Shown in pieces: positions 1 through 13,100 of a stretch of 64,000 nt of DNA. Every line of letters begins with the position of its first letter. Position 1 is the stretch's first letter. Under the pieces are notes generated by a model. That model did not search any database. It was not told where the DNA came from and saw only the letters and a list, made by a program, of their open reading frames with translations. The position numbers and the translations under genes are program-made. This DNA comes from Closterium sp. Naga37s-1 (Eukaryota; Streptophyta; Zygnematophyceae; Desmidiales; Closteriaceae): positions 131,501-195,500 of the forward strand of contig CANJKZ010000547.1 of the NCBI GenBank assembly GCA_947471745.1, read 5' to 3'.

Positions 1-1895
1 CGACTCACCTCACATCTCCACTCCATGGTGTCTACTCGCATCAAATCACCCTAAAAAGTGTCGACTCACCTCACATCTCCACTCCATGGTGTCTAGTCGC
101 ATCACATCACCCAAAAAAGTGTCGACTCACCTCACATCTCCACTCCATGGTGTCTACTCGCATCAAATCACCCAAAAACGTGTCGACTCACCTCACATCT
201 CCACTCCATGGTGTCTACTCGCATCAAATCACCCAAAAAAGTGTCGACTCACCTCACATCTCCACTCCATGGTGTCTAGTCGCATCACATCACCCAAAAA
301 AGTGTCGACTCACTTCACATCTCTACTCCATGGTGTCTACTCGCATCAAATCACCCAAAAAAGTGTCGACTCACCTCACATCTCCACTCCATGGTGTCTA
401 GTCGCATCACATCACCCAAAAAAGTGTCGACTCACCTCACATCTCCACTCCATGGTGTCTACTCGCATCAAATCACCCAAAAACGTGTCGACTCACCTCA
501 CATCTCCACTCCATGGTGTCTAGTCGCATCAAATCACCCAAAAAAGTGTCGACTCACCTCACATCTCCACTCCATGGTGTCTAGTCGCATCACATCACCC
601 AAAAAAGTGTCGACTCACTTCACATCTCTACTCCATGGTGTCTACTCGCATCAAATCACCCAAAAAAGTGTCGACTCACCTCACATCTCCACTCCATGGT
701 GTCTAGTCGCATCACATCACCCAAAAAAGTGTCGACTCACCTCACATCTCCACTCCATGGTGTCTACTCGCATCAAATCACCCAAAAAAGTGTCGACTCA
801 CCTCACATCTCCACTCCATGGTGTCTAGTCGCATCACATCACCCAAAAAAGTGTCGACTCACCTCACATCTCCACTCCATGGTGTCTACTCGCATCAAAT
901 CACCCAAAAAAGTGTCGACTCACCTCACATCTCCACTCCATGGTGTCTAGTCGCATCAAATCACCCAAAAAAGTGTCGACTCACCTCACATCTCCACTCC
1001 ATGGTGTCTAGTCGCATCACATCACCCAAAAAAGTGTCGACTCACCTCACATCTCCACTCCATGGTGTCTACTCGCATCAAATCACCCAAAAAAGTGTCG
1101 ACTCACCTCACATCTCCACTCCATGGTGTCTAGTCGCATCACATCACCCAAAAAAGTGTCGACTCACCTCACATCTCCACTCCATGGTGTCTACTCGCAT
1201 CAAATCACCCAAAAAAGTGTCGACTCACCTCACATCTCCACTCCATGGTGTCTAGTCGCATCACATCACCCAAAAAAGTGTCGACTCACCTCACATCTCC
1301 ACTCCATGGTATCTACTCGCATCAAATCACCCAAAAAAATGTCGACTCACCTCACATCTCCACTTCATGGTGTCTACTCGCATCAAATCACCCAAAAAAG
1401 TGTCGACTCACCTCACATCTCCACTCCATGGTGTCTAGTCGCATCACATCACCCAAAAAGGTGTCGACTCACCTCACATCTCCACTCCATGGTGTCTACT
1501 CGCATCAAATCACCCAAAAAAGTGTCGACTCACCTCACATGTCCTCTCCATGGTGTCTACTCGCATCAAATCACCCAAAAAAGTGTCGACTCACCTCACA
1601 TCTCCACTCCATGGTGTCTAGTCGCATCACATCACCCAAAAACGTGTCGACTCACCTCACATCTCCACTCCATGGTGTCTACTTGCATCAAATCACCCAA
1701 AAAAGTGTCGACTCACCTCACATCTCCACTCCATGGTGTCTAGTCGCATCAAATCACCCAAAAAAGTGTCGACTCACCTCACATCGCCACTCCATGGTGT
1801 CTAGTCGCATCACATCACCCAAAAAAGTGTCGACTCACCTCACATCTCCACTCCATGGTGTCTACTCGCATCAAATCACCCAAAAACGTGTCGAC
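1..1895 (+). repeat. 61-bp satellite array, segment 1 (about 31 units)
   Basis: This is a perfect-register tandem array with a 61-bp period. Each unit contains the palindromes GTCGAC and CCATGG, a CA/CT-rich stretch and an A5-A7 run. Two subtypes roughly alternate: one reads TCTACTCGCATCAAATC and the other TCTAGTCGCATCACATC, so much of the segment behaves as a 122-bp dimer. The array stops directly after GTCGAC, where the outer family A LTR begins. It contains no gene: open frames across it arise because 61 is not divisible by 3 and only the TAG subtype closes one frame. The array continues off the left edge of the window. Confidence 0.97.
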
Positions 1896-2693
1896 TGTTA
1901 TAGTCACAATAGGCTTGAATGTGCCTAAAACGAAAGATAGAGAGCACAGACGGATTTCTGCACAGCGGCTTAAAACGTTGATAGCGTTCTGCTCACAGCT
2001 GCAAATGACTTGATTCAAATTGGATCTGGAGCGTCTTCACGTCGTCTACAATTATCAATTTAGATTGCACGATTTGATAAAGAATTGACGACACAGCGTC
2101 GGTTTGAACGAACGGTACTATGGCAGCCACTATAGTCTTAGAACACAAGATAGGAAGAGTTACGAGTTGGGAATGACTCCCAGCTCCTACAAACCCCAAG
2201 AGCCGAGGTACAGTGATGTGGAACAGTGCCACACTGTCCCCAACCATGAAGGGTCTCGAAACTACCCTTCACGAGGGCCTACACCAAGTGAAATGTTACA
2301 CTACACAAAGTAATGTAACTATCTTCAATATCTTGAGGTGTACCCTTTTGGCGAGCTTCGAAATCACTTGAGGCTTGACACCAAGGCTCGGGCTCTTCAT
2401 CACAAACTCATCCTTGAGTTCTTGATGGGTCTGCTGCACACACCTGCGACACGCCGAACGTTCGACACAGGACAAAATAGAAACCGCGCACGAGACACAA
2501 ACGACCGCGTAACACGCGTCTAGCGATAACTCGCTATTGACTCGACACACACACTCGACATCATGACTCAACATTCACACACAATTATAAGCATGAAATA
2601 TATATTATCCCATGCCCTCATACCATTCCATACACACACACATTCACGCACACGGACAACAAGCCGAGTGCAAACCGTAGGGTTGCACCAACA
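1896..2693 (-). repeat. LTR of the outer family A copy (798 bp)
   Basis: On the plus strand it runs from TGTTATAGTCACAATAGG to ...GCACCAACA, so on the element's own strand it starts TGTTGGTGCAACC and ends CTATAACA. The limits are set by the near-identical copy at 3579-4399 and by the adjoining polypurine tract. Its outer edge sits directly against the satellite GTCGAC. It is about 1% different from the other LTR. Confidence 0.88.
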
Positions 2694-2704
2694 AACTCCC
2701 CCTC
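2694..2704 (-). promoter_or_regulatory. Polypurine tract of the outer family A copy
   Basis: The minus strand reads GAGGGGGAGTT immediately before the LTR start TGTTGG. This is the usual position and composition of the plus-strand primer in copia elements, and family B has the same core (38356-38365). Confidence 0.8.
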
Positions 2705-3578
2705 GGATTGTTGGCCTTAGGATATGTTGCTCTCTCAGTTCAGAGCCATCCCAGCCAGCTTGCAACACTTCCAATGCTGCTGCTCCACCAGCCTCTTGGT
2801 CATCATGTCAGCCGGCTGCCCCGTGGTCTTCACGTAGCGCAACTCAACTTCACCCGCGGTTACCATGCTCCTCGTCCAATGCCACTTCACCCTCATGTGC
2901 TTCGTGAGTCCATGCAACACAGGGTTCTTAGCAAGAGCAATGGCACCCTGGCTGTCACAGTACAGTGGGGTAGGTCCTTGCTGCTCCTCCCCCAATTCAG
3001 CCAACAAACGCCGCTGCCACACAATCTCCCGTACGGCACGGAAGAGTGCCATGTACTCGGACTCCACCGAGCTCAAATCTTGGTCAACCTGCTTCTTGCT
3101 CTCCCAAGCAGTTGGGCCTCCACCAACACAGCATATGAAGCCTCCCACACTTGTCATGTCCTCTGGTTCTGATGCATATGAAGCATCCGAGTAGGCGGTG
3201 AGGAACAAACGCCCGGGTTCAACACCATCCGCGCCCTTTTGGCGCCTTTGTGCCGCCGCCGAGTATTGCAGCCCAACGGTCGGTGTTTGGCCAAGATACT
3301 TGGCCACCCTCATTCCAGCTGCTACCTGCTCCTCATTAGGGCATTGCACAACCCTAGCCAGCTGCCCAGTAGCAAACGCGACGTCCGGTCGGGTGTTTAC
3401 CGCCGCATACATGAGGCTGCCCACCAACGAGTGAAATCGGCGCCTCTCCTCTTCACCAACGCTCTCCTCCTCTGGTCCCTTCACACACTTGAACCCAGAG
3501 GGAAAGGGTGTAGCCACATGGCCTTCACTCTGCCCAAAGTTGGCAGCCAATGCCTCCAGGTTCTTTCGTTGATGCACC
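2705..3578 (-). mobile_element. 3' part of pol (RNase H region) of the outer family A copy
   Basis: About 280 residues match the C-terminal end of the long family A polyprotein almost perfectly. They include the RNase H motifs YSDASYAS and VESEYMAL, CDSQGAIALA, and the terminal block ADMMTKRL...HWKCCKLAGMALN. It is cut on its upstream side where the inner copy's LTR edge starts at 3579. It differs from the inner copy at only a handful of sites (below 1%). This is a fossil fragment of the outer element. The rest of that copy is not in the window. Confidence 0.86.
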
Positions 3579-4399
3579 TGTTATAGTCACAATAGGCTTG
3601 AATGTGCCTAAAACGAAAGATAGAGAGCACAGACGGATTTCTGCACAGCGGCTTCAAACGTTGATAGCGTTCTGCTCACAGCTGCAAATGACTTGATTCA
3701 AATTGGATCTGGAGCGTCTTCAGGTCGTCTACAATTAGCAATTTAGATTGCACGATCTGATAAAGAATTGACGACACAGCGTCGGTTTGAACGAACGGTA
3801 CTATGGCAGCCACTATAGTCTTAGAACACAAGATAGGAAGAGTTACGAGTTGGGAATGACTCCCAGCTCCTACAAACCCCAAGAGCCGAGGTACAGTGAT
3901 GTGGAACAGTGCCACACTGTCCCCAACCACGAAGGGTCTCGAAACTACCCTTCACTAGGGCCTACACCAAGTGAAATGTTACACTACACAAAGTAATGTA
4001 ACTATCTTCAATATCTTGAGGTGTACCCTTTTTTGGCGAGCTTCGAAATCACTTGAGGCTTGACACCAAGGCTCGGGCTCTTCATCACAAACTCATCCTT
4101 GAGTTCTTGATGGGTCTGCTGCACACACCTGCGACACGCCGAACGTTCGACACATGACAAAATAGAAACCACGCACGACAAAATAGAAACCGCGCGCGAG
4201 ACACAAACGACCGCGTAACACGCGTCTAGCGATAACTCGCTATTGACTCGACACACACACTCGACATCATGACTCAACATTCACACACAATTATAAGCAT
4301 GAAATATATATTATCCCATGCCCTCATACCATTCCATACACACACACATTCACGCACACGGACAACAAGCCGAGTGCAAACCGTAGGGTTGCACCAACA
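3579..4399 (-). repeat. 3' LTR of the inner family A copy (821 bp)
   Basis: It is near-identical to 1896-2693 and has the same TG...CA limits. The extra length comes mostly from a ~21-bp tandem duplication around GACAAAATAGAAACC near 4155-4200. Its outer end lies flush against internal pol sequence of the other copy, which supports nesting rather than a simple tandem with a shared LTR. Confidence 0.88.
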
Positions 4400-4410
4400 A
4401 ACTCCCCCTC
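4400..4410 (-). promoter_or_regulatory. Polypurine tract of the inner family A copy
   Basis: The minus strand reads GAGGGGGAGTT just upstream of the LTR, a few bases beyond the end of the gag-pol frame. Position and composition are typical of the plus-strand primer. Confidence 0.82.
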
Positions 4411-4422
4411 GGATTGTTGGCC

Positions 4423-7400
4423 TTAGGATATGTTGCTCTCGCAGTTCAGAGCCATCCCAGCCAGCTTGCAACACTTCCAATGCTGCTGCTCCACCAGCCT
4501 CTTGGTCATCATGTCAGCCGGCTGCCCCGTGGTCTTCACGTAGCGCAACTCAACTTCACCCGCGGTTACCATGCTCCTCGTCCAATGCCACTTCACCCTC
4601 ATGTGCTTCGTGAGTCCATGCAACACAGGGTTCTTAGCAAGAGCAATGGCACCCTGGCTGTCACAGTACAGTGGGGTAGGTCCTTGCTGCTCCTCCCCCA
4701 ATTCAGCCAACAAACGCCGCTGCCACACAATCTCCCGTACGGCACGGAAGAGTGCCATGTACTCGGACTCCACCGAGCTCAAAGCTTGGTCAACCTGCTT
4801 CTTGCTCTCCCAAGCAGTTGGGCCTCCACCAACACAGCATATGAAGCCTCCCACACTTGTCATGTCTTCTGTTTCTGATGCATATGAAGCATCCGAGTAG
4901 GCGGTGAGGAACAAACGCCCGGGTTCAACACCATCCGCGCCCTTTTGGCGCCTTTGTGCCGCCGCCGAGTATTGCAGCCCAACGGTCGGTGTTTGGCCAA
5001 GATACTTGGCCACCCTCATTCCAGCTGCTACCTGCTCCTCATTAGGGCATTGCACAACCCTAGCCAGCTGCCCGGTAGCAAACGCGACGTCCGGTCGGGT
5101 GTTTACCGCCGCATACATGAGGCTGCCCACCAACGAGTGGAATCGGCGCCTCTCCTCTTCACCAACGCTCTCCTCCTCTGGTCCCTTCACACACTTGAAC
5201 CCAGAGGGAAAGGGTGTAGCCACATGGCCTTCACTCTGCCCAAAGTTGGCAGCCAATGCCTCCAGGTACTTTCGTTGATGCACTCGCATGCACCGCTTCT
5301 CCACATCTCGTTCGATGTGGAGCCCAAGGTAGAAGCTCACGTCACCAAGGGCCTTGCACTTGAACTTGTCTTGAAGCTTCAGCATCACCTCCTTCACAAG
5401 GTCATAAGAGGGTGAGAAAATGAGGATGTCATCCACATAAACCACCATGAAACTCCTCTGCTCCCCCTCGCCAAGCATGAACAAGGAGTGATCGGCCGTT
5501 GAGGGAGTGAAGCCGATCCCCTCCAACACTTCGCGCAGCTTCATGTACCATTGCCTAGGGGCCTGCTTCAGCCCATAGAGGGCCTTCTTCAGCTTCCAGA
5601 CTCTGCCACTACCATCATCAAACCCCTCTGGCTGCGCCATAAAAATCTCCTCCTCAAGGATGCCGTTAAGGAATGCCGTTACGATGTCCATTTGCTTTAC
5701 TACCCATCCTTTGATGGCGGCTCCCGCGAATAGGGTTCGCAGCGTCGTCGGCTTCACCACAGGGGCAAACAGCTCCTTGAAGTCCACCTTCTCCTTCTGC
5801 TGGTACCCCTTGGCTACAAGCCTAGACTTGTAGCGCTCGATCTTGCCGTCGGCATCCGACTTGATTTTGAAGAGCCACTTGGACGTTATCGCCGTACGCC
5901 CCTCCGGTAGCTCCACCAATTCAAACGTGTCATTCTCCTCGATGCTCTTCAGCTCACTCTCCATGGCCTTCTTCCACTCCTCAGCATCACTACTCTCCAA
6001 AGCCTCCTTGAGAGTTGCTGGTTCTCCCGGCATCTCCACCGGAGAGAAGAACGCGAAGGCACACTCCTCGTAGTCACTCTCCTCGTCGTCTCCGACCATC
6101 ATTGCCGCTCCGGCCAGGGCTGTCTTGCCCTGCTTTCCCGGCGCGTCATAGGTCAGCCTATTAGGGGGTTGAACTCTCCTCTTCCCCCTTCCTTCCTCCT
6201 CAGCTGCAGGGACTTGAAGGCCTTGGCGTTGCTGCGGTGTGGCTCGAATCCGTGGAGCACTCGTAGTACGGGAAGGGAGTGACGATGCACGCTCGCTCAC
6301 TTGCTGCACCTCCTCCTCTTCTTCCTCTGCATCATTGGCCTCCTCTCCCCCATTCACAAGGGAGGATTGCCTTGTGGTTGTGCTGCCGCTGCTCAGCTCC
6401 AAAGGCAGCTCCACATGCTCCAAACCGGAACTCTTCACCTCCCCAAACCGCACGCCTATCTTCGCCTCATTCTCCGCCTTCCAATCCTTGTACATGAAGT
6501 TCTCCATGAACTTGCAGTCCCTGCTCACCAAGAACTTCTTGGTGAATGGGTCCCAAAGAAGCCATCCCTTGCTGTTTTGAGCCATGCCCAAGTCCACGGC
6601 CCACACCGCCTTGGCACCAAGCTTGTTGTGCCGAAGATGCTTAGGCACGAGCGCCATGCACATGCACCCGAACACCCGAAGCATATCCACCTTTGGCTTC
6701 CTTCCTAGCCACTCCACATAGGGCACCCATTTGTCTGCTCCCACATGAGTCAAGGCTCTGTTCTTGGCCACACACGCGCTCCGCACCGCATCAGGCCAGA
6801 AATAGTCGGGTAGCCCGGCTTCAATGAGCAACCCGCGTGCCGCCTCCGTGATTGTGCGGTTCGCTCGCTCGGCGATGCCGTTCATTGCAGGGGAGTATGG
6901 CATGGTGAGGGAGTGCCGAATACCATTCTTCTTCAGCCACAACCCAAACTCCTTGCTCAGGAACTCTCCCCCTCGATCGGTGCGGATTGACTTGACTAGA
7001 CGGTCTTGTTGCCGCTCCACCATCGGGAACCAATCCGTCTTCAACGTTTCAGCCACGTCGCTCTTCTTGGCCAGCACGTACACCCAAGTCATGCGGGTGT
7101 AGACGTCGACAATGGTGAGAAAATACTCAGCTCCAGCAGCTCCAAGCTTCAGGGGGCCCACCACGTCCATCACCACCTCATCAAGCGGTGCCTTTGCCGT
7201 TGCCTCCGAACTAGGGAACGGAAACCGGGTGAACTTGGCTTGAATGCACGTCGGGCAGCCAAGCACCTCATCGGGCTCCCCCTTCACACGTATTCCAGCA
7301 ACCATCTCATTCTTCACTAGCTGCTGCAAGATGGGCAGGGCCACATGCCCCATGCGCCGATGCAAGGTGAGCCAATCACACTCCCCCGTAGCCGAAGTTG

Positions 7401-8918
7401 GATTGGAGAATGCCGCGCTCGCAATAGCGCCCCACATACTCTCTCCGTAGTCCTCCTCCGCTGCTGCCTCTGGGTTCTCCTCACCCTTTTGCTGCTCCTT
7501 GGTTGCTGCACCACTCTCCTTAGGTTCACTGAACTTGCTGGTCCCTCCAGGTTTGCTCTTCTTGAGCTCATTCTCCTTAGCGCGACCGTTCGCGCCATCG
7601 TCGCTACCGACCGCTCCATCCTTGGTGCTGATGCTTGCTGCCACTTGCCTCTCCTTAGGCATAGGGACCACTGGGATCTGCCACATCTCGTTGTAGACAT
7701 CCCTGTCCTCATGAAGGTCCCAAAGAATTCGATCGCCAAGCCTTGCGGTGTAGGTCTTGGCTCCCTTCGAGTTCGTGTCCATGCCGGCCTTTGCCAACCG
7801 CCGCACGGAAATCAGGTTTGCAGCAAGGCTGGGCACCCAAAGCACGTTCTTGAGGCCCACCATCTTCCCATCAGCACCCTTGAACATGGCCTTGCCCATG
7901 CCTTTCACCTCTGCTCGCTGCCCCAAAGCCGATGTGACATGCTTCACCGGTGACGGCTCGAGTTCGGTGAGCAAGTCCGGGCGAGGTGTCATGCTATAGG
8001 TAGCGCCACTATCAATCACCCAATAGTCCAGGGGGTGTAGGGTCACCTTCCCCACAGCTGCTGGCTCCTCAAAGCCTTCATCCTTCTCTGGACCAGCCGG
8101 TACTTGCGTCGACACGAAGTAGAATAGACCCGGGTATCGATCGTCGCTCGGGTCCTTGTCGTTGTCTCCGCTCTTCATGTTTGCAGCTCCGCCACCGCGA
8201 CCGCCACGGCCTCCACGGCCTCGTCCTCTCCCTCCTCCTGCTCCTCTACCCTCTTGGCCTTGAGCAGGGGTCCAACCATCAGGGAGTTTGTAGCAGTCGC
8301 GCCACATGTGTCCGCTCTTGTGGCAATAGTGACACTCGCCGTCGAATCGGCCGCGACCGCGTCCGTAGCTCTTGTCGTCGCTGCCGTAACCGCCACTCCT
8401 GCGGCCTCCGCCGAAGTTGCTGCCACCAAACCTTCCTCCCCCTCGTCCTCTGCCTCTTCCTCGACCATATCCACGGCCGATGCTCGCTGCCCCAGCGCCA
8501 TCCGCACTCGCCAACTCACGGCGGCGGAAATCCTCTTGAAGGATAGCTCGCTTCACGTCTTCAAGCGAGAGGCGGGGCAAGTCGCGATTAAGGTTGATGA
8601 TGAGCGAGGACCATGACTCTGGGAGTAAGGCCAGCAACTTGGTCTTCTTTTGGAGCTCACTGTAGTTCAAATCAGCTCCCTCAAGCCGCGTCAACAAGTC
8701 GAAGAATTTCTGCACCCCTTCTTCAACCGCTTCGTTTTCTTCAATTCGTAGTGCCGCCATTTGCCGTTCCAACACCACCGCTACCGCCGCTGTTGCAGGA
8801 GCATGTACACCCTTGAGAGCAGCCCATGCCTTTGGTCCTTTCTCTGGTTCACGCTGGAATGGCTTGATGTGACGGATCTGACTGCTCCCCAACGCTTGCC
8901 CAAGTAAGAGATAGCCAA
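4423..8918 (-). CDS. Gag-Pol polyprotein of the inner family A Ty1/copia copy (incomplete)
   Basis: This is one long frame of roughly 1,490 residues. Counting from 8892, the domains in order are: Gag with a canonical zinc knuckle CHYCHKSGHMWRDC (about 187-200) inside a Gly/Arg-rich stretch; aspartic protease motif DSGATYSM (about 293); the GAG-pre-integrase block LHRRMGHV (about 505); integrase core with MDVVGPL, RTDRGGEF and NGIAERANR (about 575-675); reverse transcriptase with MDIVTAFLNG (about 1065) and YVDDILIF (about 1147); and RNase H with YSDASYAS and VESEYMAL (about 1330-1370). This order is diagnostic of Ty1/copia. The product would package, reverse-transcribe and integrate the element. 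The frame stays open across what is visible, but the beginning of gag is not present before the satellite starts, so the copy is treated as a fossil. Confidence 0.9.
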
Positions 8919-10189
8919 GTGTCGACTCACCTCACATCTCCACTCCATGGTGTCTACTCGCATCACATCACCCAAAAAAGTGTCGACTCACCTCACATCT
9001 CCACTCCATGGTGTCTAGTCGCATCACATCACCCAAAAAAGTGTCGACTCACCTCACATCTCCACTCCATGGTCTCTACTCGCATCAAATCACCCAAAAA
9101 AGTGTCGACTCACCTCACATCTCCACTCCATGGTGTCTAGTCGCATCACATCACCCAAAAAATTGTCGACTCACCTCACATCTCCACTCCATGGTGTCTA
9201 CTCGCATCAAATCACCCAAAAAAGTGTCGACTCACCTCACATCTCCACTCCATGGTGTCTAGTCGCATCACATCACCCAAAAAAGTGTCGACTCACCTCA
9301 CACCTCCACTCCATGGTGTCTACTCGCATCAAATCACCCAAAAAAGTGTCGACTCACCTCACATCTCCACTCCATGGTGTCTAGTCGCATCAAATCACCC
9401 AAAAAAGTGTCGACTCACCTCACATCTCCACTCCATGGTATCTACTCTCATCACATCACCCAAAAAAGTGTCGACTCACCTCACATCTCCACTCCATGGT
9501 GTCTAGTCACATCACATCACCCAAAAAAGTGTCGACTCACCTCACATCTCCACTCCATGGTGTCTAGTCGCATCACATCACCCAAAAAAGTGTCGACTCA
9601 CCTCACATCTCCACTCCATGGTGTCTACTCGCATCAAATCACCCAAAAAAGTGTCGACTCACCTCACATCTCCACTCCATGGTGTCTAGTTGCATCACAT
9701 CACCCAAAAACGTGTCGACTCACTTCACATCTCCACTCCATGGTGTCTACTCGCATCAAATCACCCAAAAAAAGTGTCGACTCACCTCACATCTCCACTC
9801 CATGGTGTCTAGTCGCATCACATCACCCAAACAAGTGTTGACTCACCTCACATCTCCACTCCATGGTGTCTACTCGCATCAAATCACCCAAAAAAGTGTC
9901 GACTCACCTCACATCTCCACTCCATGTGTCTAGTCGCATCACATCACCCAAAAAAGTGTTGACTCACCTCACATCTCCACTCCATGGTGTCTACTCGCAT
10001 CAAATCACCCAAAAACGTGTCGACTCACCTCACATCTCCACTCCATGGTGTCTACTCGCATCAAATCACCCAAAAACGTGTCGACTCACCTCACATCTCC
10101 ACTCCATGGTGTCTACTCGCATCAAATCACCCAAAAACGTGTCGACTCACCTCACATCTCCACTCCATGGTGTCTAGTCGCATCACATC

Positions 10190-13100
10190 ACCTAAAAAAA
10201 GTGTCGACTCACCTCACATCTCCACTCCATGGTATCTACTCGCATCACATCACCCAAAAAAGTGTCGACTCACCTCACATCTCCACTCCATGGTGTCTAC
10301 TCGCATCAAATCACCCAAAAAAGTGTCGACTCACCTCACATCTCCACTCCATGGTGTCTACTCGCATCAAATCACCCAAAAAAGTGTCGACTCACCTCAC
10401 ATCTCCACTCCATGGTGTCTACTCGCATCAAATCACCCAAAAAAGTGTCGACTCACCTCAAATCTCCACTCCATGGTGTCTAGTCACATTACATCACCCA
10501 AAAAAGTGTCGACTCACCTCACATCTCCACTCCATGGTGTCTAGTCGCATCACATCACCCAAAAAAGTGTCGACTCACCTCACATCTCCACTCCATGGTG
10601 TCTTCTCGCATCAAATCACCCAAAAACGTGTCGACTCACCTCACATCTCCACTCCATGGTGTCTACTCGCATCAAATCACCCAAAAACGTGTCGACTCAC
10701 CTCACATCTCCAATCCATGGTGTCTACTCGCATCAAATCACCCAAAAAAGTGTCGACTCACGTCACATCTCCACTCCATGGTGTCTAGTCGCATCACATC
10801 ACCCAAAAAAGTGTCGACTCACCTCACATCTCCACTCCATGGTATCTACTCGCATCACATCACCCAAAAAAGTGTCGACTCACCTCACATCTGCACTCCA
10901 TGGTGTCTACTCGCATCAAATCACCCAAAAAAAGTGTCGACTCACCTCATATCTCCACTCCATGGTGTCTACTCGCATCAAATCACTCAAAAAAGTGTCG
11001 ACTCACCTCACATCTCCACTCCATGGTGTCTACTCGCATCAAATCATCCAAAAAAGTGTCGACTCACCTCACATCTCCACTCATGGTGTCTAGTCGCATT
11101 ACATCACCCAAAAAAGTGTCGACTCACCTCACATCTCCACTCCATGGTGTCTAGTCGCATCACATCACCCAAAAAAGTGTCGACTCACCTCACATCTCCA
11201 CTCCATGGTGTCTACTCGCATCACATCACCCAAAAAAGTGTCGACTCACCTCACATCTCCAATCCATGGTGTCTACTCGCATCAAATCACTCAAAAAAGT
11301 GTCGACTCACCTCACATCTCCACTCCATGGTATCTACTTGCATCACATCACCCAAAAAAGTGTCGACTCACCTCACATCTCCACTCCATGGTGTCTAGTC
11401 GCATCACATCACCCAAAAAACTGTTGACTCACCTCACATCTCCACTCCATGGTGTCTACTCGCATCAAATCACCCAAAAACGTGTCGACTCACCTCACAT
11501 CTCCACTCAATGGTGTCTAGTCGCATCACATCACCCAAAAAAGTGTCGACTCACCTCACATCTCCACTCCATTATGTCTAGTCGAATCAAATCACCCAAA
11601 AAAGTGTCGACTCACCTCACATCTCCACTCCATGGTGTCTACTCGCATCAAATCACCCAAAAACGTGTCGACTCACCTCACATCTCCACTCCATGGTGTC
11701 TAGTCGCATCACATCACCCAAAAAAGTGTCGACTCACCTCACATCTCCACTCCATGGTGTCTTCTCGCATCAAATCACCCAAAAACGTGTCGACTCACCT
11801 CACATCTCCACTCCATGGTGTCTACTCGCATCAAATCACCCAAAAACGTGTCGACTCACCTCACATCTCCAATCCATGGTGTCTACTCGCATCAAATCAC
11901 CCAAAAAAGTGTCGACTCACGTCACATCTCCACTCCATGGTGTCTAGTCGCATCACATCACCCAAAAAAGTGTTGACTCACCTCACATCTCCACTCCATG
12001 GTGTCTACTCGCATCAAATCACCCAAAAACGTGTCGACTCACCTCACATCTCCACTCCATGGTGTCTACTCGCATCAAATCACCCAAAAACGTGTCGACT
12101 CACCTCACATCTCCACTCCATGGTGTCTAGTCGCATCACATCACCCAAAAAAGTGTCGACTCACCTCACATCTCCACTCCATGGTGTCTTCTCGCATCAA
12201 ATCACCCAAAAACGTGTCGACTCACCTCACATCTCCACTCCATGGTGTCTACTCGCATCAAATCACCCAAAAACGTGTCGACTCACCTCACATCTCCAAT
12301 CCATGGTGTCTACTCGCATCAAATCACCCAAAAAAAGTGTCGACTCACGTCACATCTCCACTCCATGGTGTCTAGTCGCATCACATCACCCAAAAAAGTG
12401 TTGACTCACCTCACATCTCCACTCCATGGTGTCTACTCGCATCAAATCACCCAAAAAACGTGTCGACTCACCTCACATCTCCACTCCATGGTGTCTACTC
12501 GCATCAAATCACCCAAAAACGTGTCGACTCACCTCACATCTCCACTCCATGGTGTCTAGTCGCATCACATCACCCAAAAAAGTGTCGACTCACCTCACAT
12601 CTCCACTCCATGGTGTCTTCTCGCATCAAATCACCCAAAAACGTGTCGACTCACCTCACATCTCCACTCCATGGTGTCTGCTCGCATCAAATCACCCAAA
12701 AAAGTGTCGACTCACGTCACATCTCCACTCCATGGTGTCTAGTCGCATCACATCACCCAAAAAAGTGTTGACTCACCTCACATCTCCACTCCATGGTGTC
12801 TACTCGCATCAAATCACCCAAAAACGTGTCGACTCACCTCACATCTCCACTCCATGGTGTCTAGTCGCATCACATCACCCAAAAAAGTGTCGACTCACCT
12901 CACATCTCCACTCCATGGTGTCTTCTCGCATCAAATCACCCAAAAACGTGTCGACTCACCTCACATCTCCACTCCATGGTGTCTACTCGCATCAAATCAC
13001 CCAAAAACGTGTCGACTCACCTCACATCTCCAATCCATGGTGTCTACTCGCATCAAATCACCCAAAAAAGTGTCGACTCACCTCACATCTCCACTCCATG

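Larger units (their letters stand above)
1896..8918 (-). mobile_element. Nested Ty1/copia elements, family A (two copies, minus strand)
   Basis: Reading on the minus strand, the block holds a long gag-pol frame (8918 to 4423), a polypurine tract, an LTR (4399-3579), then the 3' part of a second pol, another polypurine tract and a second LTR (2693-1896). The outer edge of the inner LTR abuts the interior of the other copy's pol, as expected if one family member inserted into another. No LTR is seen at the right-hand end, where gag runs straight into the 61-bp satellite, so the block is incomplete (broken). The two LTRs differ by roughly 1% plus a short internal tandem duplication, and the duplicated pol parts by a similar amount, so both copies are fairly young. 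Family: Ty1/copia, because integrase precedes reverse transcriptase. Confidence 0.88.

Noticed and set aside
86-1928. Overlapping open frames encoding Ser/His/Pro-rich repeat proteins in segment 1 (also through segments 2 and 3)
   Set aside because: They follow from the 61-bp period and the position of TAG variants. All three plus frames are equally open, there is no consistent start, and codon changes look random.
2735-3577. Stand-alone RNase H gene of the host
   Set aside because: Almost identical to the C-terminal end of the adjoining family A polyprotein and followed by that family's polypurine tract and LTR; it is an element fragment.
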